The notes under the pieces: generated by a model
What the model saw: only the letters and a program-made list of their open reading frames with translations
Told to the model about the DNA's origin: nothing
The model's database searches: none
Translations under genes and position numbers: made by a program
In this document: piece after piece, positions 54,377 to 63,509 of the stretch
Numbering within the stretch: the first letter of the stretch is position 1
Layout of the letters: each line of letters opens with the position of its first letter
Assembly (NCBI GenBank): GCA_013289875.1
Contig: JABCZC010000009.1
Span: 1-64,000, forward strand
From: Acidobacteriota bacterium
Lineage (GTDB): Bacteria; Acidobacteriota; Terriglobia; Terriglobales; Acidobacteriaceae
DNA length: 64,000 nt
Reading direction: 5' to 3'

Positions 54377-55069
54377 CTACACTTTGAAGGGGAGCACGTC
54401 GCGACAGGTGTCGTAAATATGGCGGTGTGCATCCTGGGGGGATTCCATTAGCTGGACCGCACTCGATGATTTGCCGCCCAGATGCGTGCATGCGACGCCG
54501 ACAAGGCGGATGCGATATCCCTGCCGCCGGACTTCGCAACTCAGCCAATAGTCGTAGCAAAAATACCCGATCGGCGTTCCGACCGGCCATCCGCCGGTCT
54601 TCTCGAGAATTTCGCGCCGGACGAACATGGCGAACCCATCCAGCACCGCAACATCGCACGCTCTTGTGAATCTCTTTCCGTGGCGTTCCGCGTCGAACAT
54701 ATTCGAGCGGAAGTCGGAGCGCCCGAGTTGAGTCAGGCGATATGGCGTCTGATAGAGACTCTCCGACCCATGCCGGAGAGCGCCGCCAAATCCGACCATC
54801 CCCACCTCCGGATCGTCGAACTCCTTGATCACCCGGGCAAACCATTCTTCGTCTCGCACTATGACATCGTCGTGAACATATCCGAGGATGGAAGATGAAG
54901 TGGATTCCAGTCCCTGCTGATAGGCCTGAAGAATGCTGAGATGACCCTGCGCGCTGTGGATCAGGTGAAGGTGCGCTCCCGAAGTCACGTCTTCGGTGGG
55001 AAACCAGGAGCGGACGCACTTCTCCCATCCGGACCACTTCAGCGTCGCGACGATGAGTGTCAGATCCAT
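54377..55069 (-). CDS. GT2-like glycosyltransferase, short form
   Basis: A 230-residue glycosyltransferase-like protein with a GT-A core. It opens LTLIVATLKWSGWEKCV. A GYVHDDVIVRDEEWF segment matches the DxD/DD nucleotide-sugar site, and DGFAMFVRREILEKTGGW and GYFCYDYWLSCEVRRQGYR match the acceptor-side region of family 2 enzymes. No membrane segment is present. The start has a GAGG site about seven bases upstream. It lies between pstS and proC without an evident functional link; the sugar and acceptor are unknown. Confidence 0.8.
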   Translation of the reverse strand: MDLTLIVATLKWSGWEKCVRSWFPTEDVTSGAHLHLIHSAQGHLSILQAYQQGLESTSSSILGYVHDDVIVRDEEWFARVIKEFDDPEVGMVGFGGALRHGSESLYQTPYRLTQLGRSDFRSNMFDAERHGKRFTRACDVAVLDGFAMFVRREILEKTGGWPVGTPIGYFCYDYWLSCEVRRQGYRIRLVGVACTHLGGKSSSAVQLMESPQDAHRHIYDTCRDVLPFKV

Positions 55070-55102
55070 GAAGCCGCCTCGGGGAGCCGCCTCGGCGGAC
55101 AG

Positions 55103-55942
55103 TTAGCCCGCGGCGAGTTCTTTTGCTCGCTGCGTGGCACGCATGACAGCTTTGATGAGGGTGACGCGCAGGCCACCTTCTTCGAGCTCCAGGATGCCGT
55201 CGATGGTGCATCCGGCAGGCGTGGTTACCGCGTCCTTGAGCAGCGCGGGATGGTAACCCGTTTCCAGCACCATGCGGGCTGCGCCGTAGGTGGTCTGGGC
55301 GGCGAGTAGCGTGGCGATGTCGCGGGGCAGTCCAACCTTGACTCCGGCCTCGGCGAGCGATTCGAGAATGATGTAGATGTAGGCTGGACCGCTGGCTGAG
55401 AGGCCGGTGACAGCGTCCATGTGCTTCTCGTCGACGATGACGGTGCGGCCAATGGTCTCGAAGATGCGGGTGGCGAAGGCCATTTGCGGCTCGGTGACGT
55501 AGCGGCCGCGGCAGAGCGCGGAGATGCCCGCACCCAGCATGGATGGTGTGTTGGGCATGGAGCGGATGACGGGAATTTCGATGCCTGCGGCCTGTTCGAT
55601 GGCAGCTGTTTTTACGGAGGCGGCGAAGGAAATGAGTAGTTTGCCGGTGGTGAGCGCCGGGCTGATCTGCGCGATCAGATCGGGGATCTGGAAGGGTTTG
55701 ACGCCGAGCAGGATAACATCGGCCTGCTCGACTACGGCGCGGTTGTCGGTCGAGACTTGGACACCCCACTGCGCGGAGAGCGCCGCGGCGCGGTCGGCGT
55801 GGGCGACGGTGGCGAGAAGTTGGTCAGGGTGCAGGATCTGTTGTTTGAGGAAGGCCTGGATGAGAATTCCGCCCATCTTGCCGGCTCCGAGCACGGCGAC
55901 ACGTAACTTTGAGAGATCCTGGTCGATTGCTGCGGTGTTCAT
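55103..55942 (-). CDS. proC: pyrroline-5-carboxylate reductase
   Basis: Last step of proline synthesis: reduces pyrroline-5-carboxylate with NAD(P)H. The 279-residue protein has the nucleotide motif VAVLGAGKMGGILIQAFL near residue 15, VIRSMPNTPSMLGAG in the middle, and the C-terminal signature AVTGLSASGPAYIYIILESLAEAGVK. SPGGTTI-like TPAGCTIDGILELEEGGLR is also present. The ATG at 55942 replaces the track start at 56374, whose first 140 residues read through another gene. It is downstream of the DUF885 gene in the same direction. Confidence 0.94.
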   Translation of the reverse strand: MNTAAIDQDLSKLRVAVLGAGKMGGILIQAFLKQQILHPDQLLATVAHADRAAALSAQWGVQVSTDNRAVVEQADVILLGVKPFQIPDLIAQISPALTTGKLLISFAASVKTAAIEQAAGIEIPVIRSMPNTPSMLGAGISALCRGRYVTEPQMAFATRIFETIGRTVIVDEKHMDAVTGLSASGPAYIYIILESLAEAGVKVGLPRDIATLLAAQTTYGAARMVLETGYHPALLKDAVTTPAGCTIDGILELEEGGLRVTLIKAVMRATQRAKELAAG

Positions 55943-56007
55943 GGTCTTTCCAGAGTACAGGAGCGGGTGTTTTGAGGCTGACTGTCCAGTACCTATAAAA
56001 TGGGCAG

Positions 56008-57840
56008 CTATTTGGATTTCTGGGCGGCGATCCAAGTGTCGATACGCCCTTCGAGGATGTCCATGGGCAGAGCGCCAGAGTCGAGGACCTGGTCGTGGAA
56101 GGCGCGGATGTCGAATTTTGCGCCAAGGGTTTGCTGGGCGCGAGTACGGAGTTCGAGGATTTTCAGCTGGCCGATCTTGTAGCCGAGCGCCTGACCCGGC
56201 CAGGCGACGTACCGGTCGACCTCGGCCTGGATGTTGGTGTCGTCCATTGAGGAATGGTCGCGGAAGTAGGAGAGCATCTCGTCGCGCTTCCAGTGCATGG
56301 AGTGAACCCCGGTGTCGATGACCAGGCGGATGGCGCGCCAGGTGTCGGCTTCGAGGCGTCCGTAGTCGGACCATGGGTCCTGGTAGAAGCCGATCTCTTT
56401 GCCGAGGCGCTCGGAGTAGAGAGCCCAGCCTTCGGTGTAGGCAGTGTAGTAGGTGTAGCTGCGGAACTCGGGAAGACCCGTGAGCTCCTGCGCAATGGAG
56501 ATCTGCAGGTGATGGCCGGGAATCCCTTCGTGATAGCTGATGGATTCTACGTTGGTGAGCGCGCGGTCCTTGAACTTGTAGAAGTTGACGTAAACGGTTC
56601 CGGGACGCTTGCCGTCCGCGGTGCCCTGCACGTAGTAGGCCTGGGTCTGGTCCTGCTGCATGTATTCGGGAACGGGCAGGACGACGAGGGGAGCCCTGGG
56701 TAACGTTCCGAAGAGCTCAGGTAGCTTCGGCCGCATCTGGTCGAGATAGTGGCTGTAAAGTCCGATGAGCTGATCGGTCGACTGCGCGTGCAGTTTGGGA
56801 TTGGACGGAATGGAAGCGCGCAGGGACGCGAGATCTTTAAAGCCGAGCTTCTGCGCGATGACCAGCATCTCGGCTTCGTCGCGCTTCACCTCGTCGAGCC
56901 CGAGCTGGTGGATGGCGGCCGGCGCGAGGCTGGTGGTGGTGCTCTGGCGTACGAGGAAGGCGTAGTACTTGTCTCCGTCGGGGAGGGACCAAAGGCCGGG
57001 ATCGGCCCGGCCTGCAGGGATGTACGACGCCGTGAGAAAGCGTCCGAATTGCGCGTAGGCGGGCAGGACCTGCTTCTGGATCGCTTCGAGAACGGCGGCC
57101 TTGATGCGGGTCTGGTCTTCGGCAGAGATGCTTGCCGGGAATTTTTGCAAGGGACGCGCGAAGGGCGAGTCCTCAGGCTTCTGCTGTGCGATGGCATTGA
57201 CCTGAACGAGGACCTTTTCGAGAAGATATTTCGGCGGGACGCGGTTATCTTCGACGCCGGTCATCATGTTGGTGCTGATCTGCTGAAAGACGGTGGGGAT
57301 TTTCGAGAGACGCGAGGTGTAGTCGTCGTAATCTTTGACGGTTTCGAAGGTGAGGAGCGGAACCAGCTGGGGCAGCTCGATGTGCGGGCCCCACATCTGC
57401 GTGACGGGCATCTCCCACGGCTTGAATTCGGCTTCCTCCTGCTGCTCGACGAGCTTGCGCACCATCAAATCGTGGCTGAGGATCTCCTGATCGGTCAGGC
57501 CGGTGGTATCGATGGCGGCGAGTCGAACGATGTAGTCGCGGCCGCGAGCAAGCTGGTCGTTGTAGGCGGCGACAGAGTAGTCGGAGAGCTGGTCGTTGTA
57601 GCGCTTGTCGCCGATGGAGGATGCAAACTCCGGGGAGTGGCGGAGTTGCTCCTCCCACATCTCGGCGAAGAGCGCATTGAGCGCGGCGCGGCGGTCTTCG
57701 AGGGTGAGGGGGATAGCTGGTGACGTTGGGCCGGGCAATCTCTGGGTTCCGGCTGATTTGCTGACGGATTTGGGAAAGGTTTGAGCGAGGAGCGGCAGCG
57801 AAAGGAAGGCGGCGAGGCCGAACGCAAAGAGTTTCTTCAT
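56008..57840 (-). CDS. exported DUF885 family protein (putative metallopeptidase)
   Basis: A 610-residue exported protein of the DUF885 family. A signal peptide (MKKLFAFGLAAFLSLPLLAQT) is followed by an all-helical body. The likely metal site is SYHEGIPGHHLQI at about residues 440-450, an HExxxHH variant of a gluzincin motif. The GWALYSERLGKEIGFYQDPW segment after it is typical of the family. The biochemical activity is not established; a peptidase is the common guess. It begins 23 bases after the stop of the sigma-54-activator-like gene and may share its transcript. A clear ribosome-binding site was not seen. Confidence 0.85.
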   Translation of the reverse strand: MKKLFAFGLAAFLSLPLLAQTFPKSVSKSAGTQRLPGPTSPAIPLTLEDRRAALNALFAEMWEEQLRHSPEFASSIGDKRYNDQLSDYSVAAYNDQLARGRDYIVRLAAIDTTGLTDQEILSHDLMVRKLVEQQEEAEFKPWEMPVTQMWGPHIELPQLVPLLTFETVKDYDDYTSRLSKIPTVFQQISTNMMTGVEDNRVPPKYLLEKVLVQVNAIAQQKPEDSPFARPLQKFPASISAEDQTRIKAAVLEAIQKQVLPAYAQFGRFLTASYIPAGRADPGLWSLPDGDKYYAFLVRQSTTTSLAPAAIHQLGLDEVKRDEAEMLVIAQKLGFKDLASLRASIPSNPKLHAQSTDQLIGLYSHYLDQMRPKLPELFGTLPRAPLVVLPVPEYMQQDQTQAYYVQGTADGKRPGTVYVNFYKFKDRALTNVESISYHEGIPGHHLQISIAQELTGLPEFRSYTYYTAYTEGWALYSERLGKEIGFYQDPWSDYGRLEADTWRAIRLVIDTGVHSMHWKRDEMLSYFRDHSSMDDTNIQAEVDRYVAWPGQALGYKIGQLKILELRTRAQQTLGAKFDIRAFHDQVLDSGALPMDILEGRIDTWIAAQKSK

Positions 57841-57862
57841 GAGGAGCTACGGCGATGGCCGC

Positions 57863-58903
57863 TTAGCGCAGTGTAGATGATGCCGGAGGGAGTGGGTAGC
57901 TGGAGGCGCCCGGAGCACTCGCGCTGGTGGAATTGGAGCTGCCGGTTTCGAGCAGTCGATAGAGGGTGGAGCGGCTGATGCCGAGCATACGTGCTGCGCG
58001 AAGCTTGTTGCCGGCCACGCGGGCGAGCACAACATTGATGTGGCGCAGGATGGCGCGATCGAGGTTGGGGTCATCCTCGGCGGGCACGGAGACGAATGTC
58101 TGGGACAAAGGTGTTGGGGAAAGCACCGGGACATCGATGGGCCGAATCCACTGGCCTTCGCACTCGAGGGCCGCGCTGTGGATGACGCTCTGGAGTTCGC
58201 GCACGTTGCCCGGCCACAGATGCGAACTAAGGCGAGGCAGGGTGAGCGGGGCAAGTCCGCGGACCGGCTTGCCGTGCGTGGCGGAGAAGCGTTGCGCGAA
58301 GTAATCGGCCAGCAGGGCGACATCGTCGCGCCGATCGCGCAGGGGCGGGATGGCAAAGCGAATGGCGGTGAGGCGGTGGCACAGATCGGCCCGGAAAGCG
58401 GGGGAAGCGGAGAGCTTACGCAACGGATGGTTGGAGCTGAAGAAGAGTTGCCGGGGAATGGAGTCCACAGTATGGCGCGCGTGCTGATGATCGAGCCACT
58501 GCAGAAGGGCGAGCAGACGTGCCTGCTGTTCGAGTGAGAGCTCTTCGACGTGGGTCAAGAAAAGGGTGCCCCCGCGGGCGTCTCTCATTACTGGCATGAG
58601 CGGGACGAGCGAGGGGCCGTGTTGGAAGAACTGTACTGCGGGACACGGAACGAGGGGCGCCGCGGACACCGGGCCGAGATCATGGAGCGTCTGCGCGGCG
58701 AGTGCTTTGCCCGCGCCGCTCTCGCCTTCCACCGTAGCAATGCGCAAATGGCGCGAGGTGGTGCGCATCTGTGAGAAGAGCCTCTGCATGACCGGGCTGC
58801 GCCCGACCATAGCTCCGAGGGTCCACTCGGGATGATCGGCAATTACATGCGGCGTAGACGCAGCGGGGGCCGACACTTCTTCTATGCGTTGCGGTGAATA
58901 CAA
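57863..58903 (-). CDS. degenerate sigma-54-dependent activator-like protein
   Basis: A 346-residue AAA+ protein related to bacterial enhancer-binding proteins, without a receiver or sensor domain. Walker A is GESGAGKA instead of the usual GESGTGKE. The loop with the sigma-54 contact motif GAFTGA is missing. The Walker B region reads GGTLFLTHVEELS where GGTLFLDEI is expected, so the catalytic acidic pair is lost. Arg-finger-like FRADLCHRL, LPPLRDRRDDV and WPGNVRELQ are kept, as is a C-terminal Fis-type helix-turn-helix (AARMLGISRSTLYRLLE). It probably binds DNA but should not activate sigma-54 in the normal way. The start is a TTG at 58903. It follows the ABC ATPase gene by 66 bases. Confidence 0.85.
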   Translation of the reverse strand: MYSPQRIEEVSAPAASTPHVIADHPEWTLGAMVGRSPVMQRLFSQMRTTSRHLRIATVEGESGAGKALAAQTLHDLGPVSAAPLVPCPAVQFFQHGPSLVPLMPVMRDARGGTLFLTHVEELSLEQQARLLALLQWLDHQHARHTVDSIPRQLFFSSNHPLRKLSASPAFRADLCHRLTAIRFAIPPLRDRRDDVALLADYFAQRFSATHGKPVRGLAPLTLPRLSSHLWPGNVRELQSVIHSAALECEGQWIRPIDVPVLSPTPLSQTFVSVPAEDDPNLDRAILRHINVVLARVAGNKLRAARMLGISRSTLYRLLETGSSNSTSASAPGASSYPLPPASSTLR

Positions 58904-58969
58904 GGCCCTGTTCCTCTGGGATATGGTCCCCTGCGAATACAGGGCTTATCGGCAGAGGCGCGGGAAAAT

Positions 58970-59812
58970 TTAGGGAGTCAGGATCTGTTCGCCCCTGCCA
59001 TGCCCGCTCTTGGTGGAGTGCCCTGCCTGCCCGGGATGACGGATGCGGGAGGATGGCTCGTCGGAGAAAATCTTTCCGTCGCGAATATGGACGATGCGGT
59101 GGGCGAACTCGGCGATATCCGGTTCGTGGGTCACGAGCACGATCGTGTTGCCTTTGGAATGCAGATCGTCGAACAGGGCCATGATTTCATCGCCCGTCTT
59201 CGAATCGAGGTTGCCAGTGGGCTCGTCGGCCAGGATGATGGATGGCCGGTTGATGAGCGCGCGGGCGATGGCCACGCGCTGGCGTTGTCCGCCGGAGAGC
59301 TCGTTCGGCTTGTGGTGCATGCGTCCGTCAAGATTGACCGCTCTCAGAGCCGTTTGAGCGCGCTCCAGACGCTGCGCGGCAGGCGTGCCGTTGTAGATCA
59401 GGGGCAGTTCAACGTTATGCAGAGCGGTGGCGCGGGCCAGAAGGTTGAAGGTCTGGAAGACGAAACCGATTTCTTTATTGCGGATCCGGGCGAGCTCGTC
59501 GTCGTTCAGCTCGCTGACCAGATGTCCATTGAGCCAGTACTTGCCCTGACTGGGAGAGTCGAGGCAGCCGATGAGGTTCATGAGCGTCGATTTGCCGGAG
59601 CCTGAAGGGCCCATGATCGCGACGTATTCATTGTGCCGGATGCTGAGCGAGATGCCTTGAAGAGCATGCACCTGCTGCTCCGAGCCCATGTCGTAGGTCT
59701 TCCAGATATCCTCGACAACGATCACGTCACCCTCGGGCACAGCCGAGCGGGTCTTCTCTTCCGCGTAAGGGGCCGTAATGGGATTCGTATCGGTGGTGGT
59801 CTCGGTCGTCAT
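58970..59812 (-). CDS. ABC transporter ATPase, MacB/LolD-like
   Basis: A 280-residue ATP-binding subunit of the MacB/LolD/FtsE-type branch. Walker A is GPSGSGKST at about residues 68-76, the signature is [15 protein letters not shown], Walker B is [15 protein letters not shown], and the H-loop reads [14 protein letters not shown]. About 30 N-terminal and 25 C-terminal residues extend beyond the domain; the C-terminal part is basic and Gly/His-rich. An AGGAG site precedes the ATG. It lies about 220 bases after the MacA-like adaptor gene. No FtsX/MacB permease is between or beside them. The transported substrate is unknown. Confidence 0.88.
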   Translation of the reverse strand: MTTETTTDTNPITAPYAEEKTRSAVPEGDVIVVEDIWKTYDMGSEQQVHALQGISLSIRHNEYVAIMGPSGSGKSTLMNLIGCLDSPSQGKYWLNGHLVSELNDDELARIRNKEIGFVFQTFNLLARATALHNVELPLIYNGTPAAQRLERAQTALRAVNLDGRMHHKPNELSGGQRQRVAIARALINRPSIILADEPTGNLDSKTGDEIMALFDDLHSKGNTIVLVTHEPDIAEFAHRIVHIRDGKIFSDEPSSRIRHPGQAGHSTKSGHGRGEQILTP

Positions 59813-60036
59813 CCGGTGCTCCTGTTCAGCCCGTGGGATTAAGCAACTTCAGGGTTTTTCGTGCCATACGCTAAGAATACAGGGTGGCGGTTTCCCAGGG
59901 GGAAAAGCCGCCTGATTTTGTCAACCGCATCCAGTGACCATGATTTTGCTGTAGGCGCTGTAATTTCGCATTGGCGCACATCTCTGTACGCTTTGGACGC
60001 GCACGCGGTTCCAACGGTAATCCGCGCACCCGAGAA

Positions 60037-61401
60037 CTACGATCCCGAGGACTCGCTATCCTTGGGAGGCGCGACAGGCGTAGTGTCACGCTTCACCAGG
60101 GCGTTATTTTTGAGGTCGCGCAATACATGGAAGGTTCCGGTGACAATTTCGTCGCCGGGCTTCACGCCGCTGGTGACTTCGATGTCGGTCGTGCCGGTGA
60201 TGCCGGTAGTGACGGGGACGAAGTGGGCGCGCAATTTGCCCTTTTCATCTGCCAGAACGAAGACGCCCTGAACCTGCTTCTGCGTGGGATCGGGGGCCGC
60301 GTCTGGCTTTGCTCCCGGCACATCAGGAGCGCGCATGGCAAGCGCCTGAATGGGAATGGCGATTACGTCGTTTTTCCTGGCGGTCTCGATTTTCGCGGTG
60401 GTTGAAAGGCCCGGACGAAGTTCGTCAGAGGGATTGTCCAGAGTGATGACAACCTTGAAATCCTTGGCTTCTTCCTGACCGCTGGTGGACTGGCTGGTGG
60501 CCACGCCTGTCGACCGCAGCAGAGCCTGGTCTCCGACCTCGGTGACGTGCCCTTTGAAGACCTTTCCCGGGAGTGCATCTACGGTGACGTCGGCAGTCTG
60601 GCCTAGGGCTACGTTGACGATGTCAGTTTCGTCGACCTTGACCTCGGCGGTGATGACCGACATATCGGCCAGCGTCATCAGGGTCGAGCCCTGGGCGTTC
60701 TGAATGCCTTCAACGACGGTTTCGCCTTCGCGGACAGGCAAGTTGGTTACGATGCCATCAAACGGGGCGACGGCCACAGTTTTGCCGAGGAGATCGATGT
60801 TGGCGCGCAGCGTGGCCTGCTGGGTATTCAGATGGCCGCGTCCGGATTGCGTCTGGGCCTTGGCCTGGGCGAGCGCGGCGTTGGATTGCGAGACGGTAGC
60901 GACAGCCAGATCGTAGGCCGCCTTCTTCGCGTCATAATCCTGCTTGGACATGACCTGGGCATCGAAGAGTCCCTTGGCGCGATCGTAGTCGAGCTTTTTC
61001 TGCTCCAGATCGGCTTTGGCGTGCTCGACGTTGGCCTCCTGGGTTTTTTCGGCGGCAATGTCAGCGGCGATATCCGTCTCAGCGGCGGCAATCGAGGCCT
61101 TCTGGCCTTCGACATTTGCGCCCTGCTGAACGTTTTCAATGCTGGCGACTTCCTCGCCTTTCGTGACCTTGTCGCCTTCCTTTACATAGAGATGCGTGAG
61201 GCGGCCAAAGGCAGTGGCTCCGAGGTTGACGTAAGTCTTGGGCTTGATCTGCCCCGTGCCGCTGACCGTCGAGACGAGGTCTTTGCGAACAGCCTTCCCG
61301 GTGATCACTTTGGTGTATCCGGATTGGGCGCGGACCACGGTGAATCCAACAATGGCTGCCACGGCGAGAACAATGACAACAACCACAATAATTTTCTTCA
61401 A
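60037..61401 (-). CDS. MacA-like periplasmic adaptor (membrane fusion protein)
   Basis: A 454-residue periplasmic adaptor of the HlyD/MacA family that would bridge an inner-membrane ABC pump to an outer-membrane channel. One N-terminal anchor (KKIIVVVVIVLAVAAIVGFTVV) is followed by the lipoyl/barrel half (ATAFGRLTHLYVKEGDKVTKGE). A long alpha-helical hairpin comes next (about residues 95-185, Ala/Gln/Lys-rich). The second lipoyl half is VAPFDGIVTNLPVREGETV, and the beta-barrel and membrane-proximal domains end the protein. The start is a TTG at 61401 with an AGGGA site seven bases upstream. The ABC ATPase follows on the same strand. Confidence 0.87.
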   Translation of the reverse strand: MKKIIVVVVIVLAVAAIVGFTVVRAQSGYTKVITGKAVRKDLVSTVSGTGQIKPKTYVNLGATAFGRLTHLYVKEGDKVTKGEEVASIENVQQGANVEGQKASIAAAETDIAADIAAEKTQEANVEHAKADLEQKKLDYDRAKGLFDAQVMSKQDYDAKKAAYDLAVATVSQSNAALAQAKAQTQSGRGHLNTQQATLRANIDLLGKTVAVAPFDGIVTNLPVREGETVVEGIQNAQGSTLMTLADMSVITAEVKVDETDIVNVALGQTADVTVDALPGKVFKGHVTEVGDQALLRSTGVATSQSTSGQEEAKDFKVVITLDNPSDELRPGLSTTAKIETARKNDVIAIPIQALAMRAPDVPGAKPDAAPDPTQKQVQGVFVLADEKGKLRAHFVPVTTGITGTTDIEVTSGVKPGDEIVTGTFHVLRDLKNNALVKRDTTPVAPPKDSESSGS

Positions 61402-61699
61402 GCTCGTTTCCCTATAGGCGGATTTGCCAGCATCGCCTTTGGGGGGGAACTACGCAAAATCGGGACCAACGGTTCCCGACCTGGTAGTGGAGCGCCAGCG
61501 ACGCCGATGAAGTTCACACGGCGAATTCAACCCTAATGATATCAGGCTGACAGTGAAATTCAGTCGATCGGCGGTTTTGTTTCGGACGTCACAGAGAAAG
61601 ACGCGATGGTCCGGATGGTTCAAGAATGCAACAGAACGCTTGTATCTGACGTTACGAGTCCGTAAAATCAGAGAGCTGTATAGGAGCAGTAAGCGGCGT

Positions 61700-63415
61700 A
61701 TGTCAAAGGGACGTTTTTCCTTCATTCTTGCGGTTGGGTTCGGTGCGCTCGCGGCAATTCCTTGTGTACAGGGTCAGCAGCCTGCCCAGACCAATGCGCA
61801 GGCTACGCCGGACTCGCAGAATCAAGATCCTTTGAACCGGCAGCTTTCCGACAAGGAGCGCTTCAAGCAGCAAAAGGAACTCAAGAAGGAGCTGCACGGA
61901 ACTTACAAGAAATGGGTGGACGAAGATGTCCACTGGATTATTACTGACCAGGAACTGAAGGCTTTCAAGAGCCTGAGCAACGACGAGGAACGAGACGCTT
62001 TCATCGAGCAGTTCTGGCAGCGGCGTAATCCGAGTCCGGATTCTCCGGAGAACGAGTTCCGCGAAGAGCACTATCGGCGCATCGCTTATGCGAACGAACA
62101 TTTCGCTGCCGGCAAGCCGGGCTGGAAGACGGACCGCGGCCACATGTACATCGCTTTTGGCAAGCCGGACAGCATCGACTCCCACCCCAGCGGCGGGATG
62201 TACGATCGGCCGATGTCTGAAGGCGGCGGCCAGACTTCGACCTTTCCTTTTGAGGTATGGCATTACCGCTATCTGGAAGGCGTTGGCGACAACATCGACA
62301 TTGAATTTGTCGATACCTGCATGTGCGGCGACTACCACATGACAATCGACCGCTCGGAGAAGGACGCACTGCTGCATGTTCCGGGGGCAGGCGCGACGCT
62401 CTACGAGCAGATGGGAATGGCCAAACAGTCGGAACGCTTCCAGGGGGGATTGGAGAACCTCGGGAAAGGCCCGGATAGTGCAATGACTCAGGGCAAGGAG
62501 TTCGATCGTCTGGAGCAGTTTGCGAAGCTGCAAGCTCCGCCGCCGGTCAAGTTCAAGGATCTTGAATCGTTCCTGTCCAACCACAAACTATTGACGGGTC
62601 CAATTTTCCCATTCGATGTGCGGACGGATTTCGTGAAGGTGACTGACGACACGGTACTGGTGCCGGTCACGCTGCAGATAAAGAATCGCGATATCACTTT
62701 CAACACGAAGGATGGCGTTGCGAAGGGCCAGGTGAACATCCTGGGCCGGGTTTCGACGATCACCGACCATATCGTGCAGACCTTTGAAGAGACGGTGGAA
62801 GTTGAACAGCCTGCGGAGTTGCTGCCGCAGACCCTTGACCGCTCCGAGCTTTACTGGAAGGCCCTGCCATTGCGGCCGGGACGTTACCGCATCGACGTGG
62901 CGATCAAGGATGTAAACAATGTCGACCACGTTGGCATATGGGCGCAGGGAATCACAGTACCGAAGTACGACGATGATCGTCTGTCGGCCTCGTCGCTGAT
63001 ATTGTCGGACAAGATGTATCGAGTGCCCTCGAAGGAGATCGGCACGGGCAACTTCATCATCGGCAACACCTACATCCGTCCCCGGGTAACGGCCAACGCG
63101 GCGACGCCGGTCAGCTTCCATCGCGACCAGAAGTTGAGCTTCTGGATGCAGGTGTACAACCTGGGCATCGACGAAAAGAGCAAGCAGAATTCAGCGAAGA
63201 TCACGTATCAGATCATCGATACTGCGACGAATAAGCCGCTTCTTGATACAGAAGAAGATTCGAAGACTTTGAGCGCAAATTCCGACCAGGTGACGGTGGA
63301 GAAAAGCGTCCCCCTTGCCAGCCTTCAGCCTGGGAAGTACCTTGTGAAGATAATGGTGAACGACAGCGTCTCGAAGCAGGAGATTGCTCAGACCGCCCCC
63401 TTCACCGTAGAGTAG
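61700..63415 (+). CDS. exported GWxTD domain protein
   Basis: A 571-residue exported protein with the GWxTD domain known mainly from Acidobacteria and Bacteroidota. A signal peptide (FSFILAVGFGALAAIPCVQG) is followed by a charged linker. The domain proper follows (about residues 70-190): KKWVDEDVHWIITDQE, FIEQFWQRRNPSPDSPENEF and KPGWKTDRGHMYIAFGKPD. The C-terminal half is beta-rich. No activity is assigned to the domain. The ATG at 61700 starts the signal peptide; the track start at 61553 adds 49 unrelated basic residues. The next gene, an exported carboxypeptidase-regulatory-like protein, starts about 95 bases later in the same direction. Confidence 0.86.
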   Translation: MSKGRFSFILAVGFGALAAIPCVQGQQPAQTNAQATPDSQNQDPLNRQLSDKERFKQQKELKKELHGTYKKWVDEDVHWIITDQELKAFKSLSNDEERDAFIEQFWQRRNPSPDSPENEFREEHYRRIAYANEHFAAGKPGWKTDRGHMYIAFGKPDSIDSHPSGGMYDRPMSEGGGQTSTFPFEVWHYRYLEGVGDNIDIEFVDTCMCGDYHMTIDRSEKDALLHVPGAGATLYEQMGMAKQSERFQGGLENLGKGPDSAMTQGKEFDRLEQFAKLQAPPPVKFKDLESFLSNHKLLTGPIFPFDVRTDFVKVTDDTVLVPVTLQIKNRDITFNTKDGVAKGQVNILGRVSTITDHIVQTFEETVEVEQPAELLPQTLDRSELYWKALPLRPGRYRIDVAIKDVNNVDHVGIWAQGITVPKYDDDRLSASSLILSDKMYRVPSKEIGTGNFIIGNTYIRPRVTANAATPVSFHRDQKLSFWMQVYNLGIDEKSKQNSAKITYQIIDTATNKPLLDTEEDSKTLSANSDQVTVEKSVPLASLQPGKYLVKIMVNDSVSKQEIAQTAPFTVE

Positions 63416-63509
63416 GCGAAAATACTGGACAAGCTGCCGGAGAGCAGCAACTCCAAACGTTGACCGTCATTTGGAGCAAAGGGCCAGGGAGCAATAAACG
63501 ACTGACTAA

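Noticed and set aside
54216-55769. 517-codon minus-strand frame
   Set aside because: It overlaps the glycosyltransferase and proC genes in another frame and its Arg/His-rich sequence is typical of a shadow.
59883-59909. Hairpin GGCGGTTT / AAAGCCGCC between the adaptor and ABC ATPase genes
   Set aside because: The stem has a bulge and no T run follows on the transcribed strand; not strong enough to call a terminator.
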